Shown here one piece after another: positions 15,823 through 24,811 of a stretch of 64,000 bases of DNA. The notes beneath the pieces are model-generated. The model searched no databases, was not told where the DNA came from, and was given only the letters and a program-made list of their open reading frames with translations. This DNA is from Methanobacteriota archaeon (GTDB lineage Archaea > Thermoplasmatota > Thermoplasmata > Methanomassiliicoccales > Methanomethylophilaceae), in assembly GCA_023402275.1 (NCBI GenBank), contig JAEXCH010000002.1, positions 124,001 to 188,000 of the forward strand. Direction: 5' to 3'. Position numbers and translations under genes: made by a program. Numbering within the stretch: position 1 is the stretch's first letter; each line of letters opens with the position of its first letter.

Positions 15823-17148
15823 TCATCTGCATATATCTGTGATCCTGCCCATCCAGTCTTTGACCGATAATGAGTGTTGATGCATATAGGACCCCATAGA
15901 ATTACCATTGACCATTCCGTCCTTATCGCCGATCATGCCTATCCCCCTGACCACATTCAGGCCGAATGTCTGATCGGAGTTGGGAATGACGGAGGAATAG
16001 TGGAAAGTATGTCCTCTGACAGGTTCATTGAAAAGTCTGCAGTTCTCATTCGGTTCAGCTATCATGTATGAGGGGCCGTGTCTCTTGTTGACCATGTCTG
16101 CCTTTGCATCGAATATGCCAGCGGTATTGAATCTCTTATTGCCTGCATTCAGCTCGTTACACATTACAAGCATACCTCCGCATTCACCCAGGATCACCTT
16201 GCCTTCCTCGTGAGCGTTCCTGATGCCTTGGAAGAGGTCCATATTCTCAGATAGTCTCTCCATGTGTACCTCCGGGTACCCTCCCCCGAAATAATAGATG
16301 TCTGCATCAGGCAGACCATCGCCTGCCAAGGGGCTGAAGTATCTTATCTTCATACCGGATGCTTCCATGCATTCGATGTTCTCTCTGTAGTAGAAACAGA
16401 ATGCATCATCCTTTGGTATTGCTACCTTGAGTCCGGAATTCCTTTGTTCGTATGGGGATGTCGATTCCTCTTCGGCCCTGTCCCCGCATATTTCGCATAT
16501 GGCATCGATGTCTATGTCCTCGATCATCCTGTCCATACCTTCGGTTATTGAATTCTCGGCCCTCAGATCCGTGTCCAGTCCCAGATGTCGCTCTTTCATC
16601 GCATATTCCGCATCTCTTCTGACCATCCCAAGTATCCTGACGCCTGACCTTTGTTCGATCGCTTCGGATAGTTTTCTACGATGTTGCGGTCCCGACACAT
16701 TGTTCAATATCACGCCTGCTATGTTGATATCCTTATCAAAATCCCTGAAACCGTTTATCATTGCTGCTGCGCTTCTTGTCAGCGAGCGGGCATTGACAAT
16801 CAGGATCACAGGAAGATCCAATATCTTTGCCATCTCTGCCGTTGATCCTGAGTCATCCGTTCCGGAGGATCCTTCGAATAACCCTCTTACGCCTTCCACG
16901 ATAGAGATGTCCGATCCTTTGGAACCGTAATTCGCAAGGTTCTTCACTGTCCCCTTTGACATCATGAAGGAATCAAGATTCCGTGATGTCCTTCCTGTGG
17001 CCGCAGTGTGGAATAACGGATCTATGAAATCCGGCCCTACCTTGAATCCCTGGACCTTCATATTCTTGGAAAGTGACCTCATTATGGCCATTGTTATAGA
17101 GGTCTTGCCTACGCCGGACCCTGTACCGGATATTACCACTCCTCTCAA
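15823..17148 (-). CDS. cfbB: CfbB, Ni-sirohydrochlorin a,c-diamide synthase
   Basis: 441 residues: N-terminal dethiobiotin-synthetase-like ATP domain with P-loop GTGSGVGKTS (8-17) and a C-terminal class I glutamine amidotransferase-like domain with nucleophile Cys in GECGG. The CobB/CbiA family amidates the a and c acetates; inside the F430 operon the substrate is Ni-sirohydrochlorin. It is the last gene of cfbC-cfbA-cfbE-cfbD-cfbB and overlaps cfbD by 4 bp (ATGA). CobB/CbiA for cobalamin is the alternative name, made unlikely by the context. Stop TGA. Confidence 0.92.
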   Translation of the reverse strand: MRGVVISGTGSGVGKTSITMAIMRSLSKNMKVQGFKVGPDFIDPLFHTAATGRTSRNLDSFMMSKGTVKNLANYGSKGSDISIVEGVRGLFEGSSGTDDSGSTAEMAKILDLPVILIVNARSLTRSAAAMINGFRDFDKDINIAGVILNNVSGPQHRRKLSEAIEQRSGVRILGMVRRDAEYAMKERHLGLDTDLRAENSITEGMDRMIEDIDIDAICEICGDRAEEESTSPYEQRNSGLKVAIPKDDAFCFYYRENIECMEASGMKIRYFSPLAGDGLPDADIYYFGGGYPEVHMERLSENMDLFQGIRNAHEEGKVILGECGGMLVMCNELNAGNKRFNTAGIFDAKADMVNKRHGPSYMIAEPNENCRLFNEPVRGHTFHYSSVIPNSDQTFGLNVVRGIGMIGDKDGMVNGNSMGSYMHQHSLSVKDWMGRITDICR

Positions 17149-18215
17149 TTCATCCCTCTCATCATCTCCCTTATCGTATCTCCGGTCTCAGTCGGGATTA
17201 TGCTGCGGACATTCATTACCAAAGCATGGGAGGATATCTCCCCGACCGCCTCATATCCTTTTGAAAGATAGTTCGAGAGCTGCCTTGGTTGATCTGTGAT
17301 GAGTATCTGTTCCGAACTCAGGTTAGGATAGGCATGAGGTATCCCTGCTATCACAAGAAGGTCGGGTGAGAATTCATTGACCCTGATCATCATCTCCTCG
17401 CCAACAACGGCATACTCGTCCAATCCTCCGATCGCCTCAACGTTCACTCCTTTCTCATTGAGCTCTGTCATTATGTCAGAAGCATATCTTCTGATCCTCG
17501 GAAGTCCTTTCGATGGGTCCAGATTGGAGATGAACAGGGTCTCTCCCCCATACCTATCCCTTGCTTCGTCAACTGCCAGGAACAGATCGGAGAAACGATA
17601 TGCCAGCTCCTTTTTTGATAGTGCGACGACCGCCACCTTTCCATTTGCTTTGAGGCAATCGATTATTCTCTTTGATATCCCGAATTTCGTCGGCCCGTTC
17701 GAAGGTTGAAGATAATCCACGGATGCCAGACCCTTATTCCTTTCCATCTCTGTGGCTTTGGATAGCAACATATTCTGTCTATCCGCCTCATCCCTCGGGA
17801 GAAGGCCGACGTCGCATGCTGCTTCCACTGCCTTGATGGCGCCTTGGGTATTGTTTCCCATGCATCCGTGGCAGTCCACCGCAAATACCTTGCATGTCGG
17901 TGATGCTCTCTTGATTGATGCTTTCATATCATCTCCGATGATCATGCTGGAACATGTACCTATTACAGCGATGGTATTCGGTGAGAATCTTGATTCGGCC
18001 TCCTTTATCGTTCTCTCTAGTTTCTCGGATCCGCCGAATATGAGATCATTATCATTCATTGCCGTGGTGACAACCCTTATGCCTGCTTCCTCGATCATAC
18101 GGGATGCCATGAAACCGCATCCTGCCGGACCGTGTATTATCACCACATCCACATCGATATCCCTTAACATGTAGAGGGCTGCGATGATAGGGTTCGGGCG
18201 AGGATGCATGCTCAC
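17145..18215 (-). CDS. cfbD: CfbD, Ni-sirohydrochlorin a,c-diamide reductive cyclase catalytic subunit (NifD-like)
   Basis: 356 residues of the nitrogenase component 1 superfamily, much shorter than NifD, as expected for CfbD. Conserved cysteines are visible at C33 (GPAGCGF), C88 (IGTCSSM), C115 and C118 (DCHGCMG), candidate ligands for the 4Fe-4S cluster. With CfbC it carries out the multi-electron reduction and lactam ring closure that give seco-F430. It overlaps cfbE and cfbB by 4 bp each, indicating translational coupling. Stop TGA. Confidence 0.93.
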   Translation of the reverse strand: MSMHPRPNPIIAALYMLRDIDVDVVIIHGPAGCGFMASRMIEEAGIRVVTTAMNDNDLIFGGSEKLERTIKEAESRFSPNTIAVIGTCSSMIIGDDMKASIKRASPTCKVFAVDCHGCMGNNTQGAIKAVEAACDVGLLPRDEADRQNMLLSKATEMERNKGLASVDYLQPSNGPTKFGISKRIIDCLKANGKVAVVALSKKELAYRFSDLFLAVDEARDRYGGETLFISNLDPSKGLPRIRRYASDIMTELNEKGVNVEAIGGLDEYAVVGEEMMIRVNEFSPDLLVIAGIPHAYPNLSSEQILITDQPRQLSNYLSKGYEAVGEISSHALVMNVRSIIPTETGDTIREMMRGMN

Positions 18216-19405
18216 TGATATCCCTCCTTTATCAACCTGACCGTGATCGGTCTTTCTGTGTATCCATCATCAGTTGACAGAGAGAATGTTGCTCCTTTGT
18301 CAGTGATCGCATTCCGTATCTCATCTATGTCGAGCTTATCACAGACCTTACGATTCACGGGGTCCAGGATGAAGTGTGCATCCTCCAGGATCCCCATTGT
18401 CTCCAGGCTGCCTATCAGATTCCTGACCGATATCTGGGATATTCCGGGATTCCTGTCTATGATCTCCCATCCTTCTCCCGTACGATGGACCTCTCCTCTG
18501 CCGGGAACCCCTTCGAATGATTCCAGCCCGGCAATGACCTGTTCGATCGGTATCTCCATAATACTGCATATCTTCAATGCAGCGTTCATCGCATCCGTAT
18601 ATTGACCATGGAGATATGTCGGCCCCAATACCGCCTCATGTTCTCCTGAATAATCCATCAACAGTCTCAAGGGTTCTCCGAGTTTGGGAGGATCGACTAA
18701 AGTGACACGATCCCCATAGCCTATCAGATCATCACGGTATTTTGACCATATTCCCATCTCTGTCATCTTTACTATGTTCTTACCTTCCTTGGAGAATATG
18801 GAGGCCTTTGCATCGGATGCTCTCTTTGAATTCTGTGCTATTCCGTAATCCTCTGCGAGGTTGGTTATTATCGCTATGTCGGCCTTTCCGCTTCCGCCGA
18901 GTGAGACCTCTGCTATGACCAGATCGTTATCCTTTGGAAGTCTGAGTAAGGATGTGGGTGCTATGCTGACCTTCCTTTCTATTAAGTGGGAGCCGTCAAC
19001 GAAATTGCCCTGACCTCTTGATGTGTGTAGGAATATCCTTCTTCCATCCAATTGAAGTATGTGTGCAAGCAGATAGCACAGGCTTGTCTTGCCTTTCACC
19101 CCCGTGACCTCTATCCTGGATCCACCGTCTATCAATTCCCCTACCGCTTCATGGAATGTCTTCCTCTCGTTCCATGATACTCCATCTAAGAACGAATCGG
19201 GACAGTGTACGGGCATGAGAAGCAGATCATAATGACCGGGGGGAACAGATGTGTGGACATTCGCTCCCATGTCCCTCATGATCTCCTTGATATCATCTTT
19301 GGCTATCCCGTAGACATCCACACAGTGGACCTCATTCCCCATATTCAAAAGGTCCTCGGCCAGGATCTCTCCGCCGTGGACCATGTCCAATATCAATACT
19401 TTCAT
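18212..19405 (-). CDS. cfbE: CfbE, coenzyme F430 synthetase (MurF-like ligase)
   Basis: 397 residues with the Mur-ligase ATP motif VTGVKGKTS (about 100-108), the middle-domain stretch IAIITNLAEDY and a C-terminal ligase domain (EGVPGRGEVHR). CfbE closes the last carbocyclic ring of F430 by activating the carboxylate of seco-F430. Position between cfbA and cfbD in the F430 operon fixes the assignment. Overlaps with both neighbours are 4 bp. Stop TGA. Confidence 0.92.
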   Translation of the reverse strand: MKVLILDMVHGGEILAEDLLNMGNEVHCVDVYGIAKDDIKEIMRDMGANVHTSVPPGHYDLLLMPVHCPDSFLDGVSWNERKTFHEAVGELIDGGSRIEVTGVKGKTSLCYLLAHILQLDGRRIFLHTSRGQGNFVDGSHLIERKVSIAPTSLLRLPKDNDLVIAEVSLGGSGKADIAIITNLAEDYGIAQNSKRASDAKASIFSKEGKNIVKMTEMGIWSKYRDDLIGYGDRVTLVDPPKLGEPLRLLMDYSGEHEAVLGPTYLHGQYTDAMNAALKICSIMEIPIEQVIAGLESFEGVPGRGEVHRTGEGWEIIDRNPGISQISVRNLIGSLETMGILEDAHFILDPVNRKVCDKLDIDEIRNAITDKGATFSLSTDDGYTERPITVRLIKEGYQ

Positions 19406-20187
19406 GATCCTGCCGCTCCGGATACCTTGTTGATGATCAGATCGGTAAGCCTTGGGTCGCTTCCCACGGGTGTCGCATATTTCACTGTGACTGACCTATC
19501 ATCTCTGATCACGGTACCTTCGCTCTTGCCATCCTCCAACCCGATCTTTCCGGGAACATCATGCTTAAGATGTGCCCCCGAGGATATGAACAACGGAAGA
19601 ACGATTATCTCGTCCATGCCACTGGATATCATTCTGTTGAAGACAGTCTCGACATTTGGCTCATCGAACTCATTGAAAGCGAAGTTAACATTTTCGTAGC
19701 CTCTGTTGCTTATCATCTCGGCCTGATACGTTATGGTCTCCCTGTTGTAAGGGAGTCTTGAACCATGTCCTATGACCAAGATGCCGGTCCTCTCAGAACC
19801 TTCCTTGAGTTCATCGATCTTCTCGGAGAGTATTTCAGCAAGGGCGGGGTCCTTTCCTATCGGAGGCTCATATCTTATTATGATGTCCTTGCCATCAACT
19901 TTCACTGTCCCTCCTGTGGAGTTCTCCTCGAGCATCAGTTTCTTCGGTATGTCGCGGGTTATATGCAATCCTGAGGCAATGAAGAACGGTATTGCGATTA
20001 CCTCCTCGATCCCGTCAGATACCATTTCCTGGAGTGTATCGTTTACGAGAGGATAGGTTGTCTCATTGAATCCTATGTAGACGTTATCGAATCCTTTCTC
20101 TTCCAAACGTCTCTTCTGTTCCTCCATTATCCATTTGTTGTAGTTGTATCTCGATCCGTGACCTATTATCATTATTCCTTTTTTCAT
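19402..20187 (-). CDS. cfbA: CfbA, sirohydrochlorin nickel(cobalt)chelatase, tandem-domain form
   Basis: The product has 261 residues and is two CbiX-type domains in tandem, each with GHGSR and a downstream SG-x-H motif: H10/H75 in the first half and H141/H206 in the second. Classical methanogen CfbA is a single domain of about 130 residues acting as a homodimer, so this is a fused pseudo-dimer. It inserts Ni (or Co) into sirohydrochlorin. The start is ATG at 20187 with SD GGTGA; the GTG at 20196 overlaps that SD. Overlaps cfbE by 4 bp. Stop TGA. Confidence 0.9.
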   Translation of the reverse strand: MKKGIMIIGHGSRYNYNKWIMEEQKRRLEEKGFDNVYIGFNETTYPLVNDTLQEMVSDGIEEVIAIPFFIASGLHITRDIPKKLMLEENSTGGTVKVDGKDIIIRYEPPIGKDPALAEILSEKIDELKEGSERTGILVIGHGSRLPYNRETITYQAEMISNRGYENVNFAFNEFDEPNVETVFNRMISSGMDEIIVLPLFISSGAHLKHDVPGKIGLEDGKSEGTVIRDDRSVTVKYATPVGSDPRLTDLIINKVSGAAGS

Positions 20188-20258
20188 ATCATTCACCTAT
20201 ATCGTTGTGCCCTGTGTCGCGGGCTGGATCTGAAAAAGATCTTGGAATGTATCGGACA

Positions 20259-21029
20259 TCACTCAATGCGCATCCCTCCTTCTACATCAGCGGACAGTTC
20301 TAGTATGGATGCGGACAGAACATCGAATGCCTTGGACATCTCAGAATCCGGTGCACCGTATACGACGGTCTTTCCCATGTCCTCGCATTTTTGTACTATT
20401 CCGTCACGAGGGATTCTTTGGATGACGTTCGTTCCTATCTCCCTTACCGCTTGATCCACCAGTTCATTCTCCCGCTCTATTCCGCGTGAGTTCTGTATCA
20501 GTCCCTTCAGTTCTGCATATCCGTCCTGTCTCATATCGGATATCGCCGTTGCGATATTGTTCGCGGCATAGAGGGACATCATCTCACCGGATGATACGAT
20601 GAACACGTCCTTTGCATAGCCGTTCCTTATGGGCATTGCAAACCCACCGCACACAACATCCCCCAGGACATCATATATCAGGATATCAGGCGATATCGCA
20701 TCTATGATACTTTGAGCATCAAGTTGCTCGAATGCGGCTATTATCCCTCTTCCCGCACATCCGGACCCGGGCCTTGGACCTCCGCATTCTGCACAATAGC
20801 ATCCTCCCTCTCCGCGATATACCGCCTCTTCAACGGGTATACCCTCCTTTATCGCATTCAGTATCGTTAACGGAACCTTTCCATCAAGAAGGAGCTTTGT
20901 CGAGTCCGCTTTGGGATCGCACCCTATCTGCAGCACCTTGTATCCGTTCTTGGATAACGATGCAGTGATATTGGATGCGACCGTGGATTTGCCTATTCCG
21001 CCTTTACCGTAAAGTGCGATCCTTCGCAT
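20259..21029 (-). CDS. cfbC: CfbC, reductive cyclase ATP-dependent reductase (NifH-like)
   Basis: 256 residues of the NifH family: P-loop GKGGIGKS (8-15), switch region DPKADST, and the two cluster cysteines C91 (GSGCAGRG) and C127 (VVCGGFAMP) that bridge a 4Fe-4S cluster across the dimer. It passes electrons to CfbD with ATP hydrolysis. First gene of the F430 operon; 71 bp separate it from cfbA. The roughly 120 bp upstream are AT-rich and must hold the promoter unless transcription comes through from the fmdE remnant. Stop TGA. Confidence 0.93.
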   Translation of the reverse strand: MRRIALYGKGGIGKSTVASNITASLSKNGYKVLQIGCDPKADSTKLLLDGKVPLTILNAIKEGIPVEEAVYRGEGGCYCAECGGPRPGSGCAGRGIIAAFEQLDAQSIIDAISPDILIYDVLGDVVCGGFAMPIRNGYAKDVFIVSSGEMMSLYAANNIATAISDMRQDGYAELKGLIQNSRGIERENELVDQAVREIGTNVIQRIPRDGIVQKCEDMGKTVVYGAPDSEMSKAFDVLSASILELSADVEGGMRIE

Positions 21030-21151
21030 ATTCTTGTATCATTGATGTCGTATTTAGTAATATTTGTAATTATAATTCGTGTTACTGATACACCATAAGC
21101 ATTTGATTGGACCATCAGCATCCACATGATGTACATGACCACCTGTGAGTA

Positions 21152-21676
21152 TCACCTATCGTACTCAATATAGCAATCGGAACAATACTGCTTACCTTGA
21201 ACCATCCTTATCTTATCCTCTCTGCAATATTCGCCGCATTCATCACATTTCATACTGTCGAACATCCTCGCCTTATCGGGTATAGGATATCTTGGAGGCA
21301 TTATATCGAACACTTCTTCTCGGGGTGCATTGAGGATCCTGTCTATGGCAGCGGACCTGTCCCCTCCTTTTTTTGCATCCTTCATGATTACCCTGACGCT
21401 CTTGCCCGATCTCCTGTCAAAGAATGAGAATGCCATCTTCCGGACAGCCTCATCAAGAGATTGCCTTTACCGATCGTGCATGATACCATACATTGAACAG
21501 AATCCACTCCCGCATGCATCATTCTCGGCAACACAAACCAATTCCTCATCTTTTGCTCTCTCCGCCGGGATCCCAAGCTCATTGATTGCAACTTCCGTTG
21601 CTCTGTAACCTATGGCCAACCCAGGACACTCATGTCCATGGAATCGTATACATTCATTCCAAAGTAGATCATTCAT
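21152..21676 (-). pseudogene. FmdE/Tra1-family protein interrupted by two compensating frameshifts
   Basis: The N-terminal part (from ATG 21676) reads HGHECPGLAIGYRATEVAIN and AENDACG, and the C-terminal part (to TGA 21152) reads KMAFSFFDRRSGK and ends with a zinc-finger-like CDECGEYC...YCSDC. Both are in one frame and belong to one FmdE-type protein of about 174 residues. Between them the homology moves to the next frame (GVDSVQCMVSCTIGKGNL). An extra G near 21509-21511 and a missing base near 21455-21458 explain this; the original frame meets TAA in between. Either a recent pseudogene or two sequencing errors. FmdE-like proteins are associated with formylmethanofuran dehydrogenase or metal handling. 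Confidence 0.75.
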
Positions 21677-21806
21677 GATAACACCTTTATTAAAAATAGT
21701 AATACCAATTGCGATATATCTTTTTTGTCAGATACAGCTGTAACGACCAAATAACCGGATATACTGACAGTAAGGTATTAATTCGAGAACAAGTTTGTGG
21801 GCATGG

Positions 21807-21890
21807 GCCGAGATAGTCTAGTCCGGTACGGCGCGAGCCTGGAAAGCTCGTGGGAACTTTCCCTCGGGAGTTCGAATCTCCCTCTCGGCG
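21807..21890 (+). tRNA. tRNA-Ser (GGA)
   Basis: 84-nt class II tRNA: acceptor GCCGAGA/TCTCGGC, anticodon stem CGAGC/GCTCG with loop CTGGAAA giving GGA, long variable arm GGGAACTTTCCC, T arm GGGAG-TTCGAAT-CTCCC, discriminator G. CCA is not encoded and no intron is present. Confidence 0.95.
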
Positions 21891-21919
21891 CCTTTCCCGA
21901 TCTATTCTTATCCCGACGA

Positions 21920-22348
21920 TCATTTTGTAGGGTTGCGGGAAACCAGTACCGGGCAGTTTGAATATCTTACGACCCTCTCTGCGACACTCCCCATAAGTGC
22001 TCTGGATAGACCGGTCTTTCCAAGCGTGCCACACACCAGAAGATCGTATTTCTTGGTCTCCTCGATTATGACTGATGCGGGGTTGCCCATGCTGACCTTC
22101 GTTCTCAACTTCACGCCCATGCTGTTTGCTTGGTCAATAACATAATTCAAAACCATCTCTGACGACTCCCTTATATGTTTTTCATTTGGAAGACTCGGGG
22201 CATAAACGGGATTCAAGTATTCGCCCATGTCAAAAACATATAATGCCGTGACCTCTGAACCCATCTCCTTAGCGAGTTTCAGTCCATCATCCACTGCGAC
22301 CTTGTTACTATCACTACCGTCCACTGATATCAGTATCTTTCCGTACAT
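21920..22348 (-). CDS. universal stress protein UspA family
   Basis: 142 residues of one Usp domain. The ATP-binding motif G-x2-G-x9-G-S is visible near the C-terminus (GTLGKTGLSRALMGSV) and the N-terminus has the usual KILISVDGSD strand. Function in archaea is generic stress adaptation or nucleotide-dependent regulation. Single gene between tRNA-Ser (convergent) and the TetR gene (divergent). Stop TGA. Confidence 0.88.
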   Translation of the reverse strand: MYGKILISVDGSDSNKVAVDDGLKLAKEMGSEVTALYVFDMGEYLNPVYAPSLPNEKHIRESSEMVLNYVIDQANSMGVKLRTKVSMGNPASVIIEETKKYDLLVCGTLGKTGLSRALMGSVAERVVRYSNCPVLVSRNPTK

Positions 22349-22458
22349 GATTTGATATTGAATTGTAAGTTTATATAACTCTCATATTACATTTTTGATA
22401 TCGGCATTACCATATTTTGCATATTTTGATCATAATTCATATTAATAACAAATCCTAC

Positions 22459-22508
22459 TTGATTAAGTTCAAATAGGATCAATGCCATATTTACTTGAAC
22501 TTGTTCAA
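22459..22508. promoter_or_regulatory. two related inverted repeats, probable TetR operators
   Basis: TTGATTAAGTTCAA (22459-22472) and TTGAACTTGTTCAA (22495-22508) share the dyad TTGA...TTCAA and both follow TAC. The second is a full 6-bp inverted repeat with a 2-nt centre. They flank a TATA-like CATATTTAC (22486-22494) and the second ends 17 bp before the regulator's ATG, a layout that fits autorepression. Confidence 0.6.
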
Positions 22509-22524
22509 CAGAGTGATATAATGA

Positions 22525-23211
22525 ATGAATGAATGCTGTGATAAGAATGCATACGAACGCATATTCGATGTTTCGATCAACCTATTCCTAACCAACGGTT
22601 TTGAGAAGACCACAGTACGCATGATCTTGGATAACTGCGGGATGAATAGCGGAAGTCTATACTATCTATTCTCAAATAAGGAAGAGATCCTGAAGTCAGT
22701 TATCGAAGCGTTTTATGGAGACATCCTATGCAAGTCTGGAAAACTCTCCAGACAATATAACGATAAGGATCTTATGGTCATTCTTCCCACTGCTTTCATG
22801 CTCTATGCATCATCAATATCCAATAACTTGGCAAGACTTCTCTATCAGGCACATTGCTCCTGGCCAATAATGACCAAGATCCTGGATATGACGGTATACT
22901 GGACAAAGAGGGATAACATAACACAAGAGGGCGAATACAGTCTCCGTAGTGATCTCTTATTTCTGATGGGTGGGGTGGGGAATATGATAGGCGAGCTCTA
23001 CCATTCCAAAGACCCTTCTGATTACAGAAGCATGCTTGGGAGATTTTCCGAAATGACCCATAAGATGCTTGGAATGAGTACACTCGAGGACCCACAGTCC
23101 TTTTTGGATATGGTATGCGGGATCGTTGAATCTGAAGGTCTGCTGTTCATTGAAAGGGATATTGGCAAAATAGATGAAAATTACAGATCGTGTGAAAAAG
23201 AGGGATTATAA
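22525..23211 (+). CDS. TetR/AcrR-family transcriptional regulator
   Basis: 228 residues with an N-terminal TetR HTH (AYERIFDVSINLFLTNGFEKT, TVRMILDNCGMNSGSLYYLF, SNKEEILKSVIEAF) and a ligand-binding C-terminal domain that is not assignable. Three ATGs overlap at the start (22521, 22525, 22529); only 22525 is in frame. The stop TAA overlaps the ATG of the DUF1638 gene, so the two are coupled and the regulator probably controls that gene as well as itself. Confidence 0.85.
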   Translation: MNECCDKNAYERIFDVSINLFLTNGFEKTTVRMILDNCGMNSGSLYYLFSNKEEILKSVIEAFYGDILCKSGKLSRQYNDKDLMVILPTAFMLYASSISNNLARLLYQAHCSWPIMTKILDMTVYWTKRDNITQEGEYSLRSDLLFLMGGVGNMIGELYHSKDPSDYRSMLGRFSEMTHKMLGMSTLEDPQSFLDMVCGIVESEGLLFIERDIGKIDENYRSCEKEGL

Positions 23212-24035
23212 TGAAAAACTGTAGCGGCGTGATGTGCGTCATAGCATGTCCTATGCTGGAAGATGAGCTGATATACAACCTCATAATGGATCCGGAAAAG
23301 AAGAATATCTACCTTGTGGATTCGAAACCTTCAAAGAGCTTGAAAGAGAAACTGAATAAGAACAGTATATCTTACTCCTTGATAGATGAATACTCGTTCA
23401 TGAACGGCATCGATCATATCGATAAGGAAGAATTCAATATAGTTATCCTTATGAACGATCTTGGACTTCACGAAGAGCCCAAGGAACTGAAGGAAAAGCT
23501 TGAAGAACAGGTTCTTTTCCTAAACGGCAAATATGATGTCATCGCATTCTATTATGGAACATGCGGCAATGCTATGTGGGACCTTTCAAAATTCGCCGCT
23601 GAACATAACATGGAGACCTCTGTCCTCATCTTCAGAGATAATGAAGACAAGGTGTGCGATGACTGCGTAGGCGTAGCTGTCGGAGGCCAGAAGCAGTATA
23701 TAAAACTCCTAAAGACATACACCGGAATGCTGCTGACCACCCCTGCCATAGCTACGAATTGGGAGGATTTCCTTATGGCATCTGACATGATGAAAGGTAC
23801 CAAAGGCGATATTAACATGATGAAATGGCTCTTTGAATTGTGTGGATACAAATACGCCGTAAAGATAGATACCGGTCTGGGAGACAGGGAAAAGTATCAG
23901 TCGTCAGCAGAGGATATGTGCAGGGAAATGAACCTGGAACTTATCGATGCGGAGGGTGAATGGACCACCTTGGAACCCACAAAAAGATTGTACAGGGAGT
24001 CTAAGGCCGCGATCAGGATGAGATCAACATCCTGA
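23211..24035 (+). CDS. DUF1638-domain protein
   Basis: 274 residues with DUF1638 landmarks: an N-terminal IACPMLEDEL strand, a central YYGTCGNA motif, CDDCVGVAVGG and a late YTGMLLTTPAIATNW segment. Seven or more cysteines are spread through the protein (C4, C9, and the CDDC pair), suggesting metal or cofactor contact. In methanogens DUF1638 genes are often near corrinoid methyltransferases and their activators, but none is visible here. The ATG overlaps the TetR stop. Stop TGA, convergent with pstB. Confidence 0.7.
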   Translation: MKNCSGVMCVIACPMLEDELIYNLIMDPEKKNIYLVDSKPSKSLKEKLNKNSISYSLIDEYSFMNGIDHIDKEEFNIVILMNDLGLHEEPKELKEKLEEQVLFLNGKYDVIAFYYGTCGNAMWDLSKFAAEHNMETSVLIFRDNEDKVCDDCVGVAVGGQKQYIKLLKTYTGMLLTTPAIATNWEDFLMASDMMKGTKGDINMMKWLFELCGYKYAVKIDTGLGDREKYQSSAEDMCREMNLELIDAEGEWTTLEPTKRLYRESKAAIRMRSTS

Positions 24036-24051
24036 TGCGGCAGATTTTCTT

Positions 24052-24807
24052 TTAACCGAATCTTCCTAGAACATATCTCTCAGTGAGTTCACTTTTTGGT
24101 CTTTCGAAAACATCTTCTGTCCTTCCGAATTCCTCCAGTTTCCCAAGGTACATGAAACCCGTATTGTCGCTGATCCTCCTTGCCTGTTGCATATTGTGCG
24201 TCACAGCGACAACGGTATATTCTTCCTTCAATTGAAGTGCCAGTTCCTCGATCTTGGCTGTTGCTATGGGATCCAAAGCGGATGTCGGTTCATCCATCAA
24301 TATGACCTCCGGACCTATCGACAACGCACGTGCAATGCACAATCTCTGTTGCTGTCCTCCTGAAAGAGAAAGAGCGGAGGTGTTCAGTCTGTCCTTGACC
24401 TCATCCCACAGAACTGCCTTCCTCAAGGAATCCTCGACTATTGCATCGAGTTCATCCTTCTCTGTTATCCCGTGTATCTTCGGCCCATATGTTATGTTGT
24501 CACGTATGGTCATCGGAAAAGGATTCGGTTTTTGAAATATCATTCCTACCTTTTTCCTCAATTCCAATACATCTGAATCTCTGGAATAGATGTTCTTCCC
24601 GTTGTATGTCACCGATCCCTTTATATTCGTACCGTCGACCAGATCGTTCATTCTGTTGAATACCCTCAGCAGCGTGGACTTACCACACCCAGATGGGCCT
24701 ATCAATGCTGTTATACTGTTCTTCTTTATCGGTATGTTGACATCCATCAATGTCTGTTTCTCACCATACCAGAAGTTAAGATCAGTTGTCTCTATTATCT
24801 CTGTCAA
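24052..24807 (-). CDS. pstB: phosphate ABC transporter ATPase PstB
   Basis: 251 residues: Walker A GPSGCGKST (37-45), signature LSGGQQQRL, Walker B VILMDEPTSALDP, H-loop THNM. The sequence beginning NFWYGEKQTLMDVNIPI and the FNRMNDL segment are typical PstB. It powers phosphate uptake with the fused PstCA and PstS encoded just upstream on the same strand; 4 bp separate it from pstCA. Stop TAA. Confidence 0.93.
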   Translation of the reverse strand: MTEIIETTDLNFWYGEKQTLMDVNIPIKKNSITALIGPSGCGKSTLLRVFNRMNDLVDGTNIKGSVTYNGKNIYSRDSDVLELRKKVGMIFQKPNPFPMTIRDNITYGPKIHGITEKDELDAIVEDSLRKAVLWDEVKDRLNTSALSLSGGQQQRLCIARALSIGPEVILMDEPTSALDPIATAKIEELALQLKEEYTVVAVTHNMQQARRISDNTGFMYLGKLEEFGRTEDVFERPKSELTERYVLGRFG

Positions 24808-24811
24808 TTTT

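Noticed and set aside
21437..21530. Programmed frameshifting in the fmdE-like gene
   Set aside because: No slippery heptamer or following structure is visible at either site, and two opposite shifts would be needed.
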